Origin: Gemmatimonadota bacterium
GTDB lineage: Bacteria > Gemmatimonadota > Gemmatimonadetes > Gemmatimonadales > GWC2-71-9
Direction of reading: 5' to 3'
DNA: 13,555 nt
Assembly (NCBI GenBank): GCA_003221825.1
Contig: QHUE01000002.1
Span: forward strand, 1-13,555
The notes under the pieces are model-generated. The model saw only the letters and a program-made list of their open reading frames with translations. It was not told where the DNA came from and did not search any database. This document shows, one piece after another, positions 1-7,967 of this stretch (within the stretch, counting starts at the first letter, position 1; each line of letters opens with the position of its first letter). The translations under genes and the position numbers were made by a program.

Positions 1-394
1 CCTACCTCAGCGGCTGGAGCGTGCGGTTCAGCGTCAGCTGGACGTTGTTCAACGGGTTCTCGCGCGAGAGGTCGTTACGCTCGGCGGCGGTCGCCCGGGA
101 TGTGGCAGACGCAAAGGCGGCGGATACGCGTCGCCAAGTCAGCGCCCAACTCACCCAGCAGTTGGCAGCGCTTGCCACTGCCTACGAAAAGATCGACATC
201 GCCCAGACCAACGTGGCCGCCGCCACGGAGGACCTACGGGTCCAGAACGAGCGCTACCGCGTCGGCGCGGCGACCATTCTTGATCTCCTCACGTCGCAAA
301 GCGCCCTCACGACGGCAGAACAGAACCTCGTGCAGGTTCGCTTCGACTACCTGATCGCCCGCGCGCAGGTCGAGGCGGTCGTGGGACGGACACT

Positions 395-398
<4 letters not shown>
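1..398 (+). CDS. TolC-family outer membrane efflux protein, C-terminal part (5' end outside window)
   Basis: The reading frame is open from position 3 and ends at a TGA, so this is the last 131 or so residues of a longer protein. The visible part is rich in Ala, Gln and Glu in long helices. It carries the typical end of the outer membrane efflux (OEP) fold: an 'LRVQNERYRVGAATILDLL' helix followed by 'LTTAEQNLVQVRFDYLIARAQVEAVVG'-like sequence, the repeated helical pair of TolC proteins. In this family a trimer forms an outer-membrane barrel and a periplasmic helical tunnel that docks with an adaptor. Its stop overlaps the ATPase start by 4 bp (ATGA), so it is the outer-membrane exit of the ABC pump encoded just downstream. 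The true start and signal peptide lie upstream. Family assignment is firm; the substrate is unknown. Confidence 0.88.
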
Positions 399-1134
<736 letters not shown>

Positions 1135-1138
<4 letters not shown>

Positions 1139-2697
1139 ACACAAAACTTTGGGGAACCGCGGCGGCCGCGGTGCTGCTCGCCGCCATGGCGGGCTGTCAT
1201 AAGACGCAGGCCACGCAATCATACGAGGCCGTTCCGGTGGAACGCCGCAACCTGGTCGTGTCGGCATCGGCGTCGGGCGCCATCGAGCCCGTGCTGACCG
1301 TCGACGTGAAGTCCAAGGCGTCCGGCGAGATCATCGGGATGAACGTGCAGACGGGCGACGATGTGAAAGAGGATCAGCTGCTCGCGTCCATCGATCCGCG
1401 CATCCCGCGCAATAACCTGGCGCAGTCGCAGGCGAACCTGCAGGTCGCCCAGGCGCAGCTCAACAACGCCAAGGCGCAGCTGGCGCGGTCCGACACGCTG
1501 TTCAAGGCCCAGGCGATCACCCAGACCGAGTACGACGGCGCCAAGCTGGATTACGCGAACGCCAATGCCGCCGTGATCCGCGCCCAGTCGGACCTCGAGA
1601 ATTCGCGCGATCGCATGAACGACACGAAGCTGCGCGCGCCGCTGGCGGGCACGATCATCGCCAAGAACGTCGAGCTGGGCACGGTGATCTCGTCGCCGAC
1701 CACGGACGTGGGCGGCGGGACGGTGCTGTTCAAGATGGCGAACCTCGATACCGTGCAGATCCGCGCCCTCGTGGATGAAACGGACATCGGCAAGGTGCAG
1801 CCCGGTCTGCTCACGACGATCACGGTGGACGCATACCCCAATCGGCCGTTCGAGGGCAGCGTCCTGAAGATCGAGCCGCAGGCGACGGTGCAGCAGAACG
1901 TGACGATGTTCAATGTGCTCGTGCGGATTCCGAACCCGAACCACCTGCTCAAGCCCGGCATGAACACCGAGGTGGAGATCCACGTCGGCCGCCGGGACAA
2001 CGCGCTCGCGATTCCGAACGCGGCACTCCGCACGCAGCGCGACGTCGCGTCGGCGGCGCAGGTGTTGGGGCTCGATCCGAACGACGTGCAGCAGCAGCTC
2101 GCGGCGGCACGGCAGCAGCAGACACCGACCAACCGCGACAGTGCGTCGCTGGGTGGCGGTACGGCGCGGCGCGATACCACGGCCAAACGCGATTCGACGG
2201 CAGCCGCCGGTGGTAACACGATGACGACGCCGGACGGCCGTACGATCCAGCTACCGCCGGGTGTGACCGAAGCCGTGGTCCGGTCCGCCTACCAGAAGCG
2301 CATGTCGGGCCAGGAGCTGACGCCGGCCGAGCAGAACGCCATGGCCGCGATGCGTCAGATGATGATGCGTGCTGGCGGGGGCGGCGGCGGCACCGGCGGC
2401 GGCGGCTTCCGCCGCACCACCGGCGAGCAGTCGAGCTACATCGTCTTCACCCTCAAGAACGGCAAGCCGACGCCGGTGCAGATCCGCACCGGCCTCACCG
2501 ATCTCGATTACATCGAGGTCTTGAGCGGCCTGACGGAGCAAGATACCGTGCTCGTGCTGCCGAGCGCGTCGCTCCTGAACGCGCAGCGCGACATGCAGCA
2601 GCGGATGCGCAACGTCACCGGCGGTGGTTTGCCGGGCGTGCAGCAGCAGCCGACGACGACGCAGCCGCGGCCGCAAACGACGCCGACCAGGCCCTAA
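1135..2697 (+). CDS. MacA/HlyD-family periplasmic adaptor lipoprotein with a ~130-residue low-complexity insert
   Basis: 520 residues from a GTG start that overlaps the ATPase stop (GTGA), preceded by a purine-rich GAGGATGGAAGG stretch. The N-terminus is a lipoprotein signal: hydrophobic segment then MAGC, with Cys21 the predicted lipidated residue. Next come a first barrel strand/lipoyl half ('VKSKASGEIIGMNVQTGDDV'), a Gln/Ala-rich alpha-hairpin at about residues 97-160, the second lipoyl half ('TKLRAPLAGTIIAKNVELGT') and the beta-barrel domain. After 'AIPNAALR' (about 293-299) the membrane-proximal domain is interrupted until 'SSYIVFTLKNGKPTPVQIRTG' resumes at about 433. The insert is rich in Gln, Thr, Arg/Asp and a Gly run, with one amphipathic stretch around 'LTPAEQNAMAAMRQMMM'. 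The C-terminus is a Gln/Thr/Pro tail. Its role is to link the FtsX-like permease to the TolC-like channel. The family call is firm; the insert's function is unknown. Confidence 0.93.
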
Positions 2698-2698
2698 G

Positions 2699-3919
2699 AT
2701 GCTCCTCGGCGAAATCTTCCAGGTCGCGCTGCAGGCGATCCGTGCGAACAAGCTGCGGTCGTTCCTGACGATGCTGGGGATCATCATCGGCGTCGGCGCC
2801 GTCATCACGATGGTCGCGCTCGGCACGGGCGCGCAGAAGGCGGTGCAGGCACGGATCGCGGCCCTCGGGCCTACGCTGTTGTCCATTTATCCGGGACAAT
2901 CGTTCCGCGGCGGCATTGCGATCATGTTCGACCAGCGCGTGAGCGTGACTGTGGACGACGCGGACGCGCTGGCCCGCGATGCGCGCTACGTCAAGGGCGT
3001 CGTGCCGGAGCTGACGCGCAACCTGCAGATCAAGCGCAGCGGGCAGAACGGCAACGTGAGCATCGTCGGCACCACGCCCAACTATCCCACCGTGAAGAAC
3101 TACACGTTCACCGCGGGCCGGATGTTCACCGCGGGGGAAGATGAAGGACGGCGCCGCTACGCGGTGCTCGGCTCCGCCATTCCCGACATGTTCAGCGCGA
3201 ATCCGGCCGCGATGATCGGGCAGGAAATCCAGATTCGCGGAATACCGTTCGAGATCATCGGCGTCCTGTCGGCCAAAGGTTCGGCGGGGGGATTCGGCAA
3301 TCCCGACGAGCAGATCCTCATTCCGCTGCAGACGGCGCGCTACCGGATCATGGGCACGGACCGGCTGCGGTCGATCACCGTCGATGCCGCCAGTGTGCCG
3401 CAGATGACACTCGCGATGATCGAGATCGAGCGCGTGCTGCGGCGCGAGCACAAGATCCGGCCGGGCGGCGAAAACGACTTCCAGATCCGCAACCAGTCCG
3501 ACATTCTCGCCACGTTCCAGCAGACGACGGAGACGTTCACCTACCTGCTGGCCGGCATCGCGGCGGTGAGCCTGCTCGTCGGCGGCATCGGCATCATGAA
3601 CATCATGCTCGTGTCGGTGACGGAACGGACCCGGGAGATCGGCGTCCGGAAAGCCCTGGGCGCCACGAGCTTCAACATCTTGTTCCAGTTCCTGGTCGAA
3701 GCGCTGGTGCTGTGCCTGTTAGGCGGGGCAATCGGGATTCTGTTCGGCGTGCTGGGCGCGGTAGGGCTCTCGAAGATCGCGCACTGGAATACGTCGATCA
3801 ATTTCTTGGCCATCCTGGTTGCGTTCATCTTCAGCGCGATCGTCGGATTGTTCTTCGGCATCTGGCCGGCACGGCGGGCTGCGAGTCTCGATCCGATTGT
3901 GGCGCTGAGATACGAATAG
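2699..3919 (+). CDS. MacB/FtsX-family ABC transporter permease
   Basis: 406 residues using the ATG one base after the adaptor's stop. The frame also runs upstream inside the adaptor gene to 2624, but that part is an Arg-rich shadow, and MLLGEIFQVALQAIRANKLRS is the standard start of this family. Architecture: TM1 at about 22-45 with 'LTMLGIIIGVGAVITMVALG', a MacB_PCD periplasmic core at about 46-280, then the FtsX domain with TM2 (about 283-307, 'LLVGGIGIMNIMLVSV'), the cytoplasmic coupling loop 'TERTREIGVRKALGA', TM3 (about 333-357) and TM4 (about 369-389), ending 'PARRAASLDPIVALRYE'. In the family a dimer is powered by the separate ATPase and pushes periplasmic cargo through adaptor and TolC. 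This gene closes the operon; a 116-bp gap with inverted repeats follows. The substrate (macrolide, peptide, lipid or other) cannot be told from sequence. Confidence 0.95.
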   Translation: MLLGEIFQVALQAIRANKLRSFLTMLGIIIGVGAVITMVALGTGAQKAVQARIAALGPTLLSIYPGQSFRGGIAIMFDQRVSVTVDDADALARDARYVKGVVPELTRNLQIKRSGQNGNVSIVGTTPNYPTVKNYTFTAGRMFTAGEDEGRRRYAVLGSAIPDMFSANPAAMIGQEIQIRGIPFEIIGVLSAKGSAGGFGNPDEQILIPLQTARYRIMGTDRLRSITVDAASVPQMTLAMIEIERVLRREHKIRPGGENDFQIRNQSDILATFQQTTETFTYLLAGIAAVSLLVGGIGIMNIMLVSVTERTREIGVRKALGATSFNILFQFLVEALVLCLLGGAIGILFGVLGAVGLSKIAHWNTSINFLAILVAFIFSAIVGLFFGIWPARRAASLDPIVALRYE

Positions 3920-3921
3920 TA

Positions 3922-4024
3922 AGACGTGGGGCGTGTGGCGTGCGGCGTTGACGGGCCAAGCTGACGCTTCGAAGGACGGTTCGAACTAGACGTTGACACG
4001 CCACACGCCCCACGCCGCACGTTA
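3922..4024. repeat. Inverted pair of 7-bp-periodic arrays (GGCGTGN / CACGCCN), 18-bp inverted repeat
   Basis: The left side (3922-3949) reads as four 7-mers on the plus strand: AGACGTG, GGGCGTG, TGGCGTG, CGGCGTT. The right side (3997-4024) reads CACGCCA, CACGCCC, CACGCCG, CACGTTA, the same type of unit on the minus strand. As a result 3925-3942 is the exact reverse complement of 3997-4014 (18 of 18), with a 54-base interval. The interval holds two self-complementary TTCGAA hexamers (3968-3973 and 3980-3985) that could pair, and CGTTGAC occurs directly repeated at 3946-3952 and 3991-3997. The element lies between the efflux operon and the DUF5916 gene. It could act as a transcription barrier or terminator, a protein-binding site, or be one copy of a dispersed intergenic repeat. 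Only its structure is certain. Confidence 0.75.
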
Positions 4025-4035
4025 ATTTAGTCTTC
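4023..4035 (+). promoter_or_regulatory. Candidate leaderless promoter (-10-like TAATTT) before the DUF5916 gene
   Basis: TAATTT at 4023-4028 fits the TANNNT -10 pattern and is followed by exactly 7 bases before the ATG at 4036, with no Shine-Dalgarno sequence between. That spacing would place the transcription start at or next to the start codon. A perfect TTGACA lies at 3993-3998, but 24 bases separate it from the -10-like box, too far for a normal sigma-70 promoter, so I do not count it. The -10-like box sits directly against, and slightly inside, the right repeat array. Confidence 0.4.
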
Positions 4036-6357
4036 ATGCTTGCCCTTCTCCTCTTATTCCTGCAGTCCGCGGGCGATCAGGGGCCGGTCTACGACGGCCG
4101 CCTGCGTCAGATCGAGGTCCGCATTCCGCGCATCGAGGCGGGTGTCGTTCGGCTCGACGGCGTGCTGGACGAACCGGTCTGGCGCCAGGCCGCACTGCTG
4201 AAAGGATTCACGCAGTATCGTCCCGTCGATAGCCGGCCGGCGGAAGACTCGACCGAAGTGCTCGTCTTCTACGCTCCGGATGCGATGTACTTCGGCATTC
4301 GGGCGTTCGAAGCGCACGGCAACGTCGTGTGCGCGACGCTCGCCGACCGCGACAACATCGATGCCGACGACAAGGTGCAGATCCTGCTCGACACCTTCAA
4401 CGACCGCCGCCGCGCGCTGCTGTTCGCCGTCAACCCGTTAGGTGCACAGGAGGACGGCGTCCGCAGCGAGGGGCTCGCCGGCGCCGCGGGCGGCCAGAAT
4501 GCCGGATTCCGCTTCGATGGCGTGGTGGACCTCAATCCCGACTATGTCTATCAGTCCCAGGGCCATGTTACTCCCTGGGGCTATGAAGTCGAAGTGCGGA
4601 TTCCGTTCAAGAGCCTCCGCTACCAGAGCGGCGCGACCCAGGATTGGGGCATTCAGTTCATCCGCACGACGCAGCACACCGGCTACGAGGACACCTGGAC
4701 GCCCGTCGTCCGCGCAAGCGCGAGCTTCCTCATTCAATCGGGGACGTTGAAGTCACTCACGGGGCTGCGCCGCGGTCTGGTCATGGACGTGAGCCCCGAG
4801 TTCACGTCACGCGTGGACGGCGCGCCCGTGTCACCGTCCACCTATCGCTACCAACACGTCGACCCGCAGGTTGGCGTGAACGTGCGTTGGGGAATCACGC
4901 AAAACCTGAGCGCGGCGGGAGCCGTGAACCCCGACTTCTCGCAGGTGGAAGCGGATGTCGGCCAGGTGACGGTGAACCAGCGCTTTGCGCTCTTTTTCCC
5001 GGAGAAGCGGCCGTTCTTCCTCGAGGGTCTCGAGCAGTTCGACACGCCCAATGCGCTGATTTACACGCGGCGCATCATCGACCCCGTCGCGGGCGCCAAG
5101 CTTACGGGCAAGGTCGGACCGATGGCGGTCGCCTACATCGGGGCGGTCGATGACAACGGTGGCGTGGCGGGCGATCCGCATCCGCTGGTAAACCTCTTGC
5201 GACTGCGGCGCGATCTGGGAGCCAACTCGACGGTCGGCGTGGCGTACACCGACCGAATCGCCGGCGACGCCTGGAACCGCGTGTTGGGTGCCGATGTGCG
5301 GTTCATTTGGAAAAAGATCTGGTTCTCGGATGCGCAGTTCGCCGGTTCGTGGACGAAAGACGTGTCCGGCTCCGGAGTGCGGTCCGGCGAGCTGTGGGAT
5401 GTGACGCTCTACGACCGCACCGGGTACTCCTACGGCAATCACGCCGAGCTGGTCGGCATCAGTCCCAACTTCGCGGCGCTCAGCGGGTTCGTGAATCGCG
5501 TGAACGTCGTCCAGGGCCGGTTCGCCAATCGCTTCACCTGGTACGGCAAACCGGGCGCGATGCTCGAGAACGCGACCACATTCATCCTGCTCCAGCCGAC
5601 GTGGCGCTACCGCGATTTCTTCAATCTCGGCAGCACGCTCGAGGGCGGCATCAACGAGCAGTGGCTCTTCACGCTGCGCGGCGGCTGGGGGCTCAGCGCG
5701 CACTGGCAAAACAACCATCAGCGCTTCGATCCGCCCGACTACGCCAGCTATCAGGTGAATGCGGGTGGCACGCTGGTCCCCTTCTCCGTCCCACACGGGC
5801 GCTATAACCTCTGGGGTGGCGATATCGGATTCAACACGCCCAACCGGGCGTTGACGGTGAACGGCGACGTCGGCGCTGGCCGCGGGGTGATCTTCGCCGA
5901 AGCCGCCGAGTCGCGCGGGCTCAACACGTTCGTGGGCGTCACCTGGAAGCCGACCTCGGCGCTGCGGGTGGACGGCCGGTGGGTCCACCAGCGCCTGACC
6001 CGCGCGCAAGATGGCAGCTGGTTTTCGACGGCGAACATCCCGCGGCTGAAAGTCGAGTATCAGCTCACGCGCGACATCTTTTTCCGCTACGTCGGCCAGT
6101 ACACGGCGCAGGAGGTCGATGCGCTGCGCGATCCGCGCAGCGGCGATTCGCTCGTCGTGGGCGGCGCTGCGCAACCGCGCCGCACCGACACCGAGTTCCG
6201 GAACGACGTCCTGTTCTCCTACAAGCCAAGGCCCGGCACGGTCGTGTTCTTCGGGTACGGCACCTCGCTCACCGAGCCCGAGCCGTTCAACTTCGGCCGG
6301 CTGACGCGCACGGGAGACGGATTCTTCCTGAAAGCCAGCTACCTATTCCGGATGTGA
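4036..6357 (+). CDS. DUF5916 protein with N-terminal CBM9-like domain, probable outer-membrane beta-barrel
   Basis: 773 residues. A short hydrophobic N-terminus (MLALLLLFLQSAG, with no positive charge before it) is an atypical signal peptide. Residues about 35-220 resemble the carbohydrate-binding family 9-like sandwich: 'RLDGVLDEPVWRQA' at about 40-52, 'VLVFYAPDAMYFGIRAFEA', and 'WGYEVEVRIPFKSLRY'. The rest is DUF5916, recognisable by 'NPDFSQVEADVGQV' and 'FALFFPEKRPFFLEG' at about 298-330, 'IYTRRI' and 'GAKLTGKVGPMAVAYI'. The C-terminal half is a series of alternating amphipathic strands (Trp, Tyr and Phe every second residue) ending 'FFLKASYLFRM', which suggests a membrane barrel. The molecular function of the family is not established; binding or uptake of glycans or peptides is often guessed. 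It has no usable ribosome-binding site but a -10-like box 7 bases from the ATG. Its stop overlaps the next gene's GTG start. Confidence 0.88.
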   Translation: MLALLLLFLQSAGDQGPVYDGRLRQIEVRIPRIEAGVVRLDGVLDEPVWRQAALLKGFTQYRPVDSRPAEDSTEVLVFYAPDAMYFGIRAFEAHGNVVCATLADRDNIDADDKVQILLDTFNDRRRALLFAVNPLGAQEDGVRSEGLAGAAGGQNAGFRFDGVVDLNPDYVYQSQGHVTPWGYEVEVRIPFKSLRYQSGATQDWGIQFIRTTQHTGYEDTWTPVVRASASFLIQSGTLKSLTGLRRGLVMDVSPEFTSRVDGAPVSPSTYRYQHVDPQVGVNVRWGITQNLSAAGAVNPDFSQVEADVGQVTVNQRFALFFPEKRPFFLEGLEQFDTPNALIYTRRIIDPVAGAKLTGKVGPMAVAYIGAVDDNGGVAGDPHPLVNLLRLRRDLGANSTVGVAYTDRIAGDAWNRVLGADVRFIWKKIWFSDAQFAGSWTKDVSGSGVRSGELWDVTLYDRTGYSYGNHAELVGISPNFAALSGFVNRVNVVQGRFANRFTWYGKPGAMLENATTFILLQPTWRYRDFFNLGSTLEGGINEQWLFTLRGGWGLSAHWQNNHQRFDPPDYASYQVNAGGTLVPFSVPHGRYNLWGGDIGFNTPNRALTVNGDVGAGRGVIFAEAAESRGLNTFVGVTWKPTSALRVDGRWVHQRLTRAQDGSWFSTANIPRLKVEYQLTRDIFFRYVGQYTAQEVDALRDPRSGDSLVVGGAAQPRRTDTEFRNDVLFSYKPRPGTVVFFGYGTSLTEPEPFNFGRLTRTGDGFFLKASYLFRM

Positions 6358-7967
6358 TCAGTCTCGGAGCGCAGCTCCTCGAGGAACGACTCGCCAAGCA
6401 GCGCCAATACGTGCTGGCGAACACGCGCGCCCGCTGGGGATTCGTGGGCTTCGGGATTGTCCTGCTGCTTGGCGTCAAGCTCGCCGGCATCGTCACGATC
6501 TCCCCGTGGTTCATCCTGGCGTTTGCCGCGAGCTTCGCGGCCGCGAACGCCGGCGTGCGCCGGCTCGTCGACCGCGGATCGTTCCAGCCGTGGTTTGCGC
6601 AGCTCAATCTCGTCGTCGGCTGTCTGCTGATTTCCGCGGTGCTGTTCGCCATGGGGCCGAACGGCCATGTGTTGTACGGGGCCTACCTCATCGCGCCGCT
6701 CCAGGCGGCGCTCTATCTCGAGCGTCGCGAAGCATGGGGCGCGCTGATCATCAACCTCGCCGCCTTCACGCTGGTCACGGTGGTCGCGCAGGTCGGCGGG
6801 CACGGCTGGCCCTGGTCGCTCTACATCCAGGAGAGTCTGGTGCTGGTGTTCGCCTGTGTCGCGCTCGTCCCCATGCTCGTGCAGATCGTCGATCGCCTGC
6901 GGATCGCGCGCGGCGTGCTCGGCGAAATCGAGCGCGGCGACCTGACGCGCCAGATGGAGAGCGGCGCCGCCGCGGCCGCCACCGACGAGTTGGGATTCCT
7001 CGGCGTCAGCGTCAACCGCACGACCGCCGCGATTGCCGACATCGTTCGCGAGATCGGCCGCCAGGGCGGCGCGCTCGCGACGATGGCGGGCGGGCTCGCT
7101 GCCGCCGCGCGCGAGCTGCAGACGTCGTCCCAATCGATTTCGACGACCACGCATCAGCTCTCGGAGGGGACGGAGCGCCAGCGGCAGCTGATCGGCTACG
7201 GGCGACAGGACTCCGAGGCCGCGTCCGGTTTGGCCACGTCGCTCCACGCGCGGGCCCAGGAGGCCGAACGGCAGATCACCGAGATCGCGCTGCAGGCGCA
7301 CAAGCGCGGCGAGGAAGTCGCGCGCGCCAGCGCGCTACTCATGAATCTCATGGTGCATATGGATCACGCGTCCGAGGTCGCAGGCGTGCTCGACCGCGAA
7401 TCCCGCGAGATCGGCAAGCTCGTCGACGGCATCACGCGGATCGCGAGCCAGACGGACCTGCTGGCGCTCAACGCCGCGATCGAGGCCGCGCGCGCGGGCC
7501 AGCACGGACTCGGCTTCCGCGTGGTCGCCGGCGAGGTGCGCAAACTCGCCGAGCAGAGCGCGCGCTCGGCCGAGGAAGTGCGGACCAAGGTCCGCACGAC
7601 GCAGGACCAGATCAACCGGGTCGTCGAGGCGATGCAGAAGGGCCGCGAGGCGGCCAAGGGCGTCGGGACTGTCGCGACCACGGTGCACGGTGCGCTCGAC
7701 GCGATCTTCGCCGATCTGAATTCGACCGTGCAGTTCGCGACGACGTTCGCGGCCGAGACGGAGAATCAGACCAAGCGCATGCGGGAGGTCTTGCGGCGGA
7801 TGGAGGAGGTCGCCGCGATTGCCGACGGCGCCGCGACCGGAGCCCGTCAGACGTCCGCGGCGACTGCCAAGCAGATCACGTCGCTCACCGAGCTGACGAC
7901 CACCTCGCAGCATCTCTCCGACGCTGCAACGGCTCTGTCAGTGACGATCCAGCGCTTTCGCGCGTAA
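6354..7967 (+). CDS. Methyl-accepting chemotaxis protein with six-TM N-terminal region and HAMP
   Basis: 537 residues from a GTG whose last bases form the preceding gene's TGA (GTGA). The frame is open further upstream, but only as a shadow of the DUF5916 gene. After a charged, helical N-terminus come about six hydrophobic segments (roughly residues 29-180), with very short loops and no periplasmic ligand domain. A HAMP-like linker follows at about 180-232 ('EIERGDLTRQ', 'TDELGFLGVSVNRT'). Then comes the coiled-coil signalling domain, whose conserved hairpin tip starts at about residue 357: 'IASQTDLLALNAAIEAARAG', 'GFRVVAGEVRKLAEQSARS'. The tip matches the family except Asp in place of the usual Asn in QTN. 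In known relatives the tip binds CheA and CheW. No C-terminal CheR/CheB tether pentapeptide is present (ends IQRFRA). Coupling with DUF5916 suggests co-expression. It could sense a membrane or energy signal, or act outside flagellar chemotaxis. Its 3' end overlaps the amidohydrolase gene by 30 bp. Confidence 0.92.
   Translation: MISLGAQLLEERLAKQRQYVLANTRARWGFVGFGIVLLLGVKLAGIVTISPWFILAFAASFAAANAGVRRLVDRGSFQPWFAQLNLVVGCLLISAVLFAMGPNGHVLYGAYLIAPLQAALYLERREAWGALIINLAAFTLVTVVAQVGGHGWPWSLYIQESLVLVFACVALVPMLVQIVDRLRIARGVLGEIERGDLTRQMESGAAAAATDELGFLGVSVNRTTAAIADIVREIGRQGGALATMAGGLAAAARELQTSSQSISTTTHQLSEGTERQRQLIGYGRQDSEAASGLATSLHARAQEAERQITEIALQAHKRGEEVARASALLMNLMVHMDHASEVAGVLDRESREIGKLVDGITRIASQTDLLALNAAIEAARAGQHGLGFRVVAGEVRKLAEQSARSAEEVRTKVRTTQDQINRVVEAMQKGREAAKGVGTVATTVHGALDAIFADLNSTVQFATTFAAETENQTKRMREVLRRMEEVAAIADGAATGARQTSAATAKQITSLTELTTTSQHLSDAATALSVTIQRFRA

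Noticed and set aside
2624..2698. Upstream extension of the permease frame into the adaptor gene
   Set aside because: The added 25 residues are Arg/Ser-rich and come from the adaptor's Gln/Thr/Pro tail in another frame; the ATG at 2699 matches the normal family N-terminus.
3993..3998. Perfect TTGACA as a -35 element for the DUF5916 gene
   Set aside because: The nearest suitable -10-like box is 24 bases downstream, outside the usual 16-18 spacing, and the hexamer lies in the repeat element (part of the direct CGTTGAC copy).
4831..6174. Long open frame on the minus strand (447 codons) inside the DUF5916 gene
   Set aside because: It is antisense to a gene with clear family motifs. The translation is rich in Arg, Ala, His and Asp with no recognisable domain, as expected for antisense frames in high-GC coding sequence.
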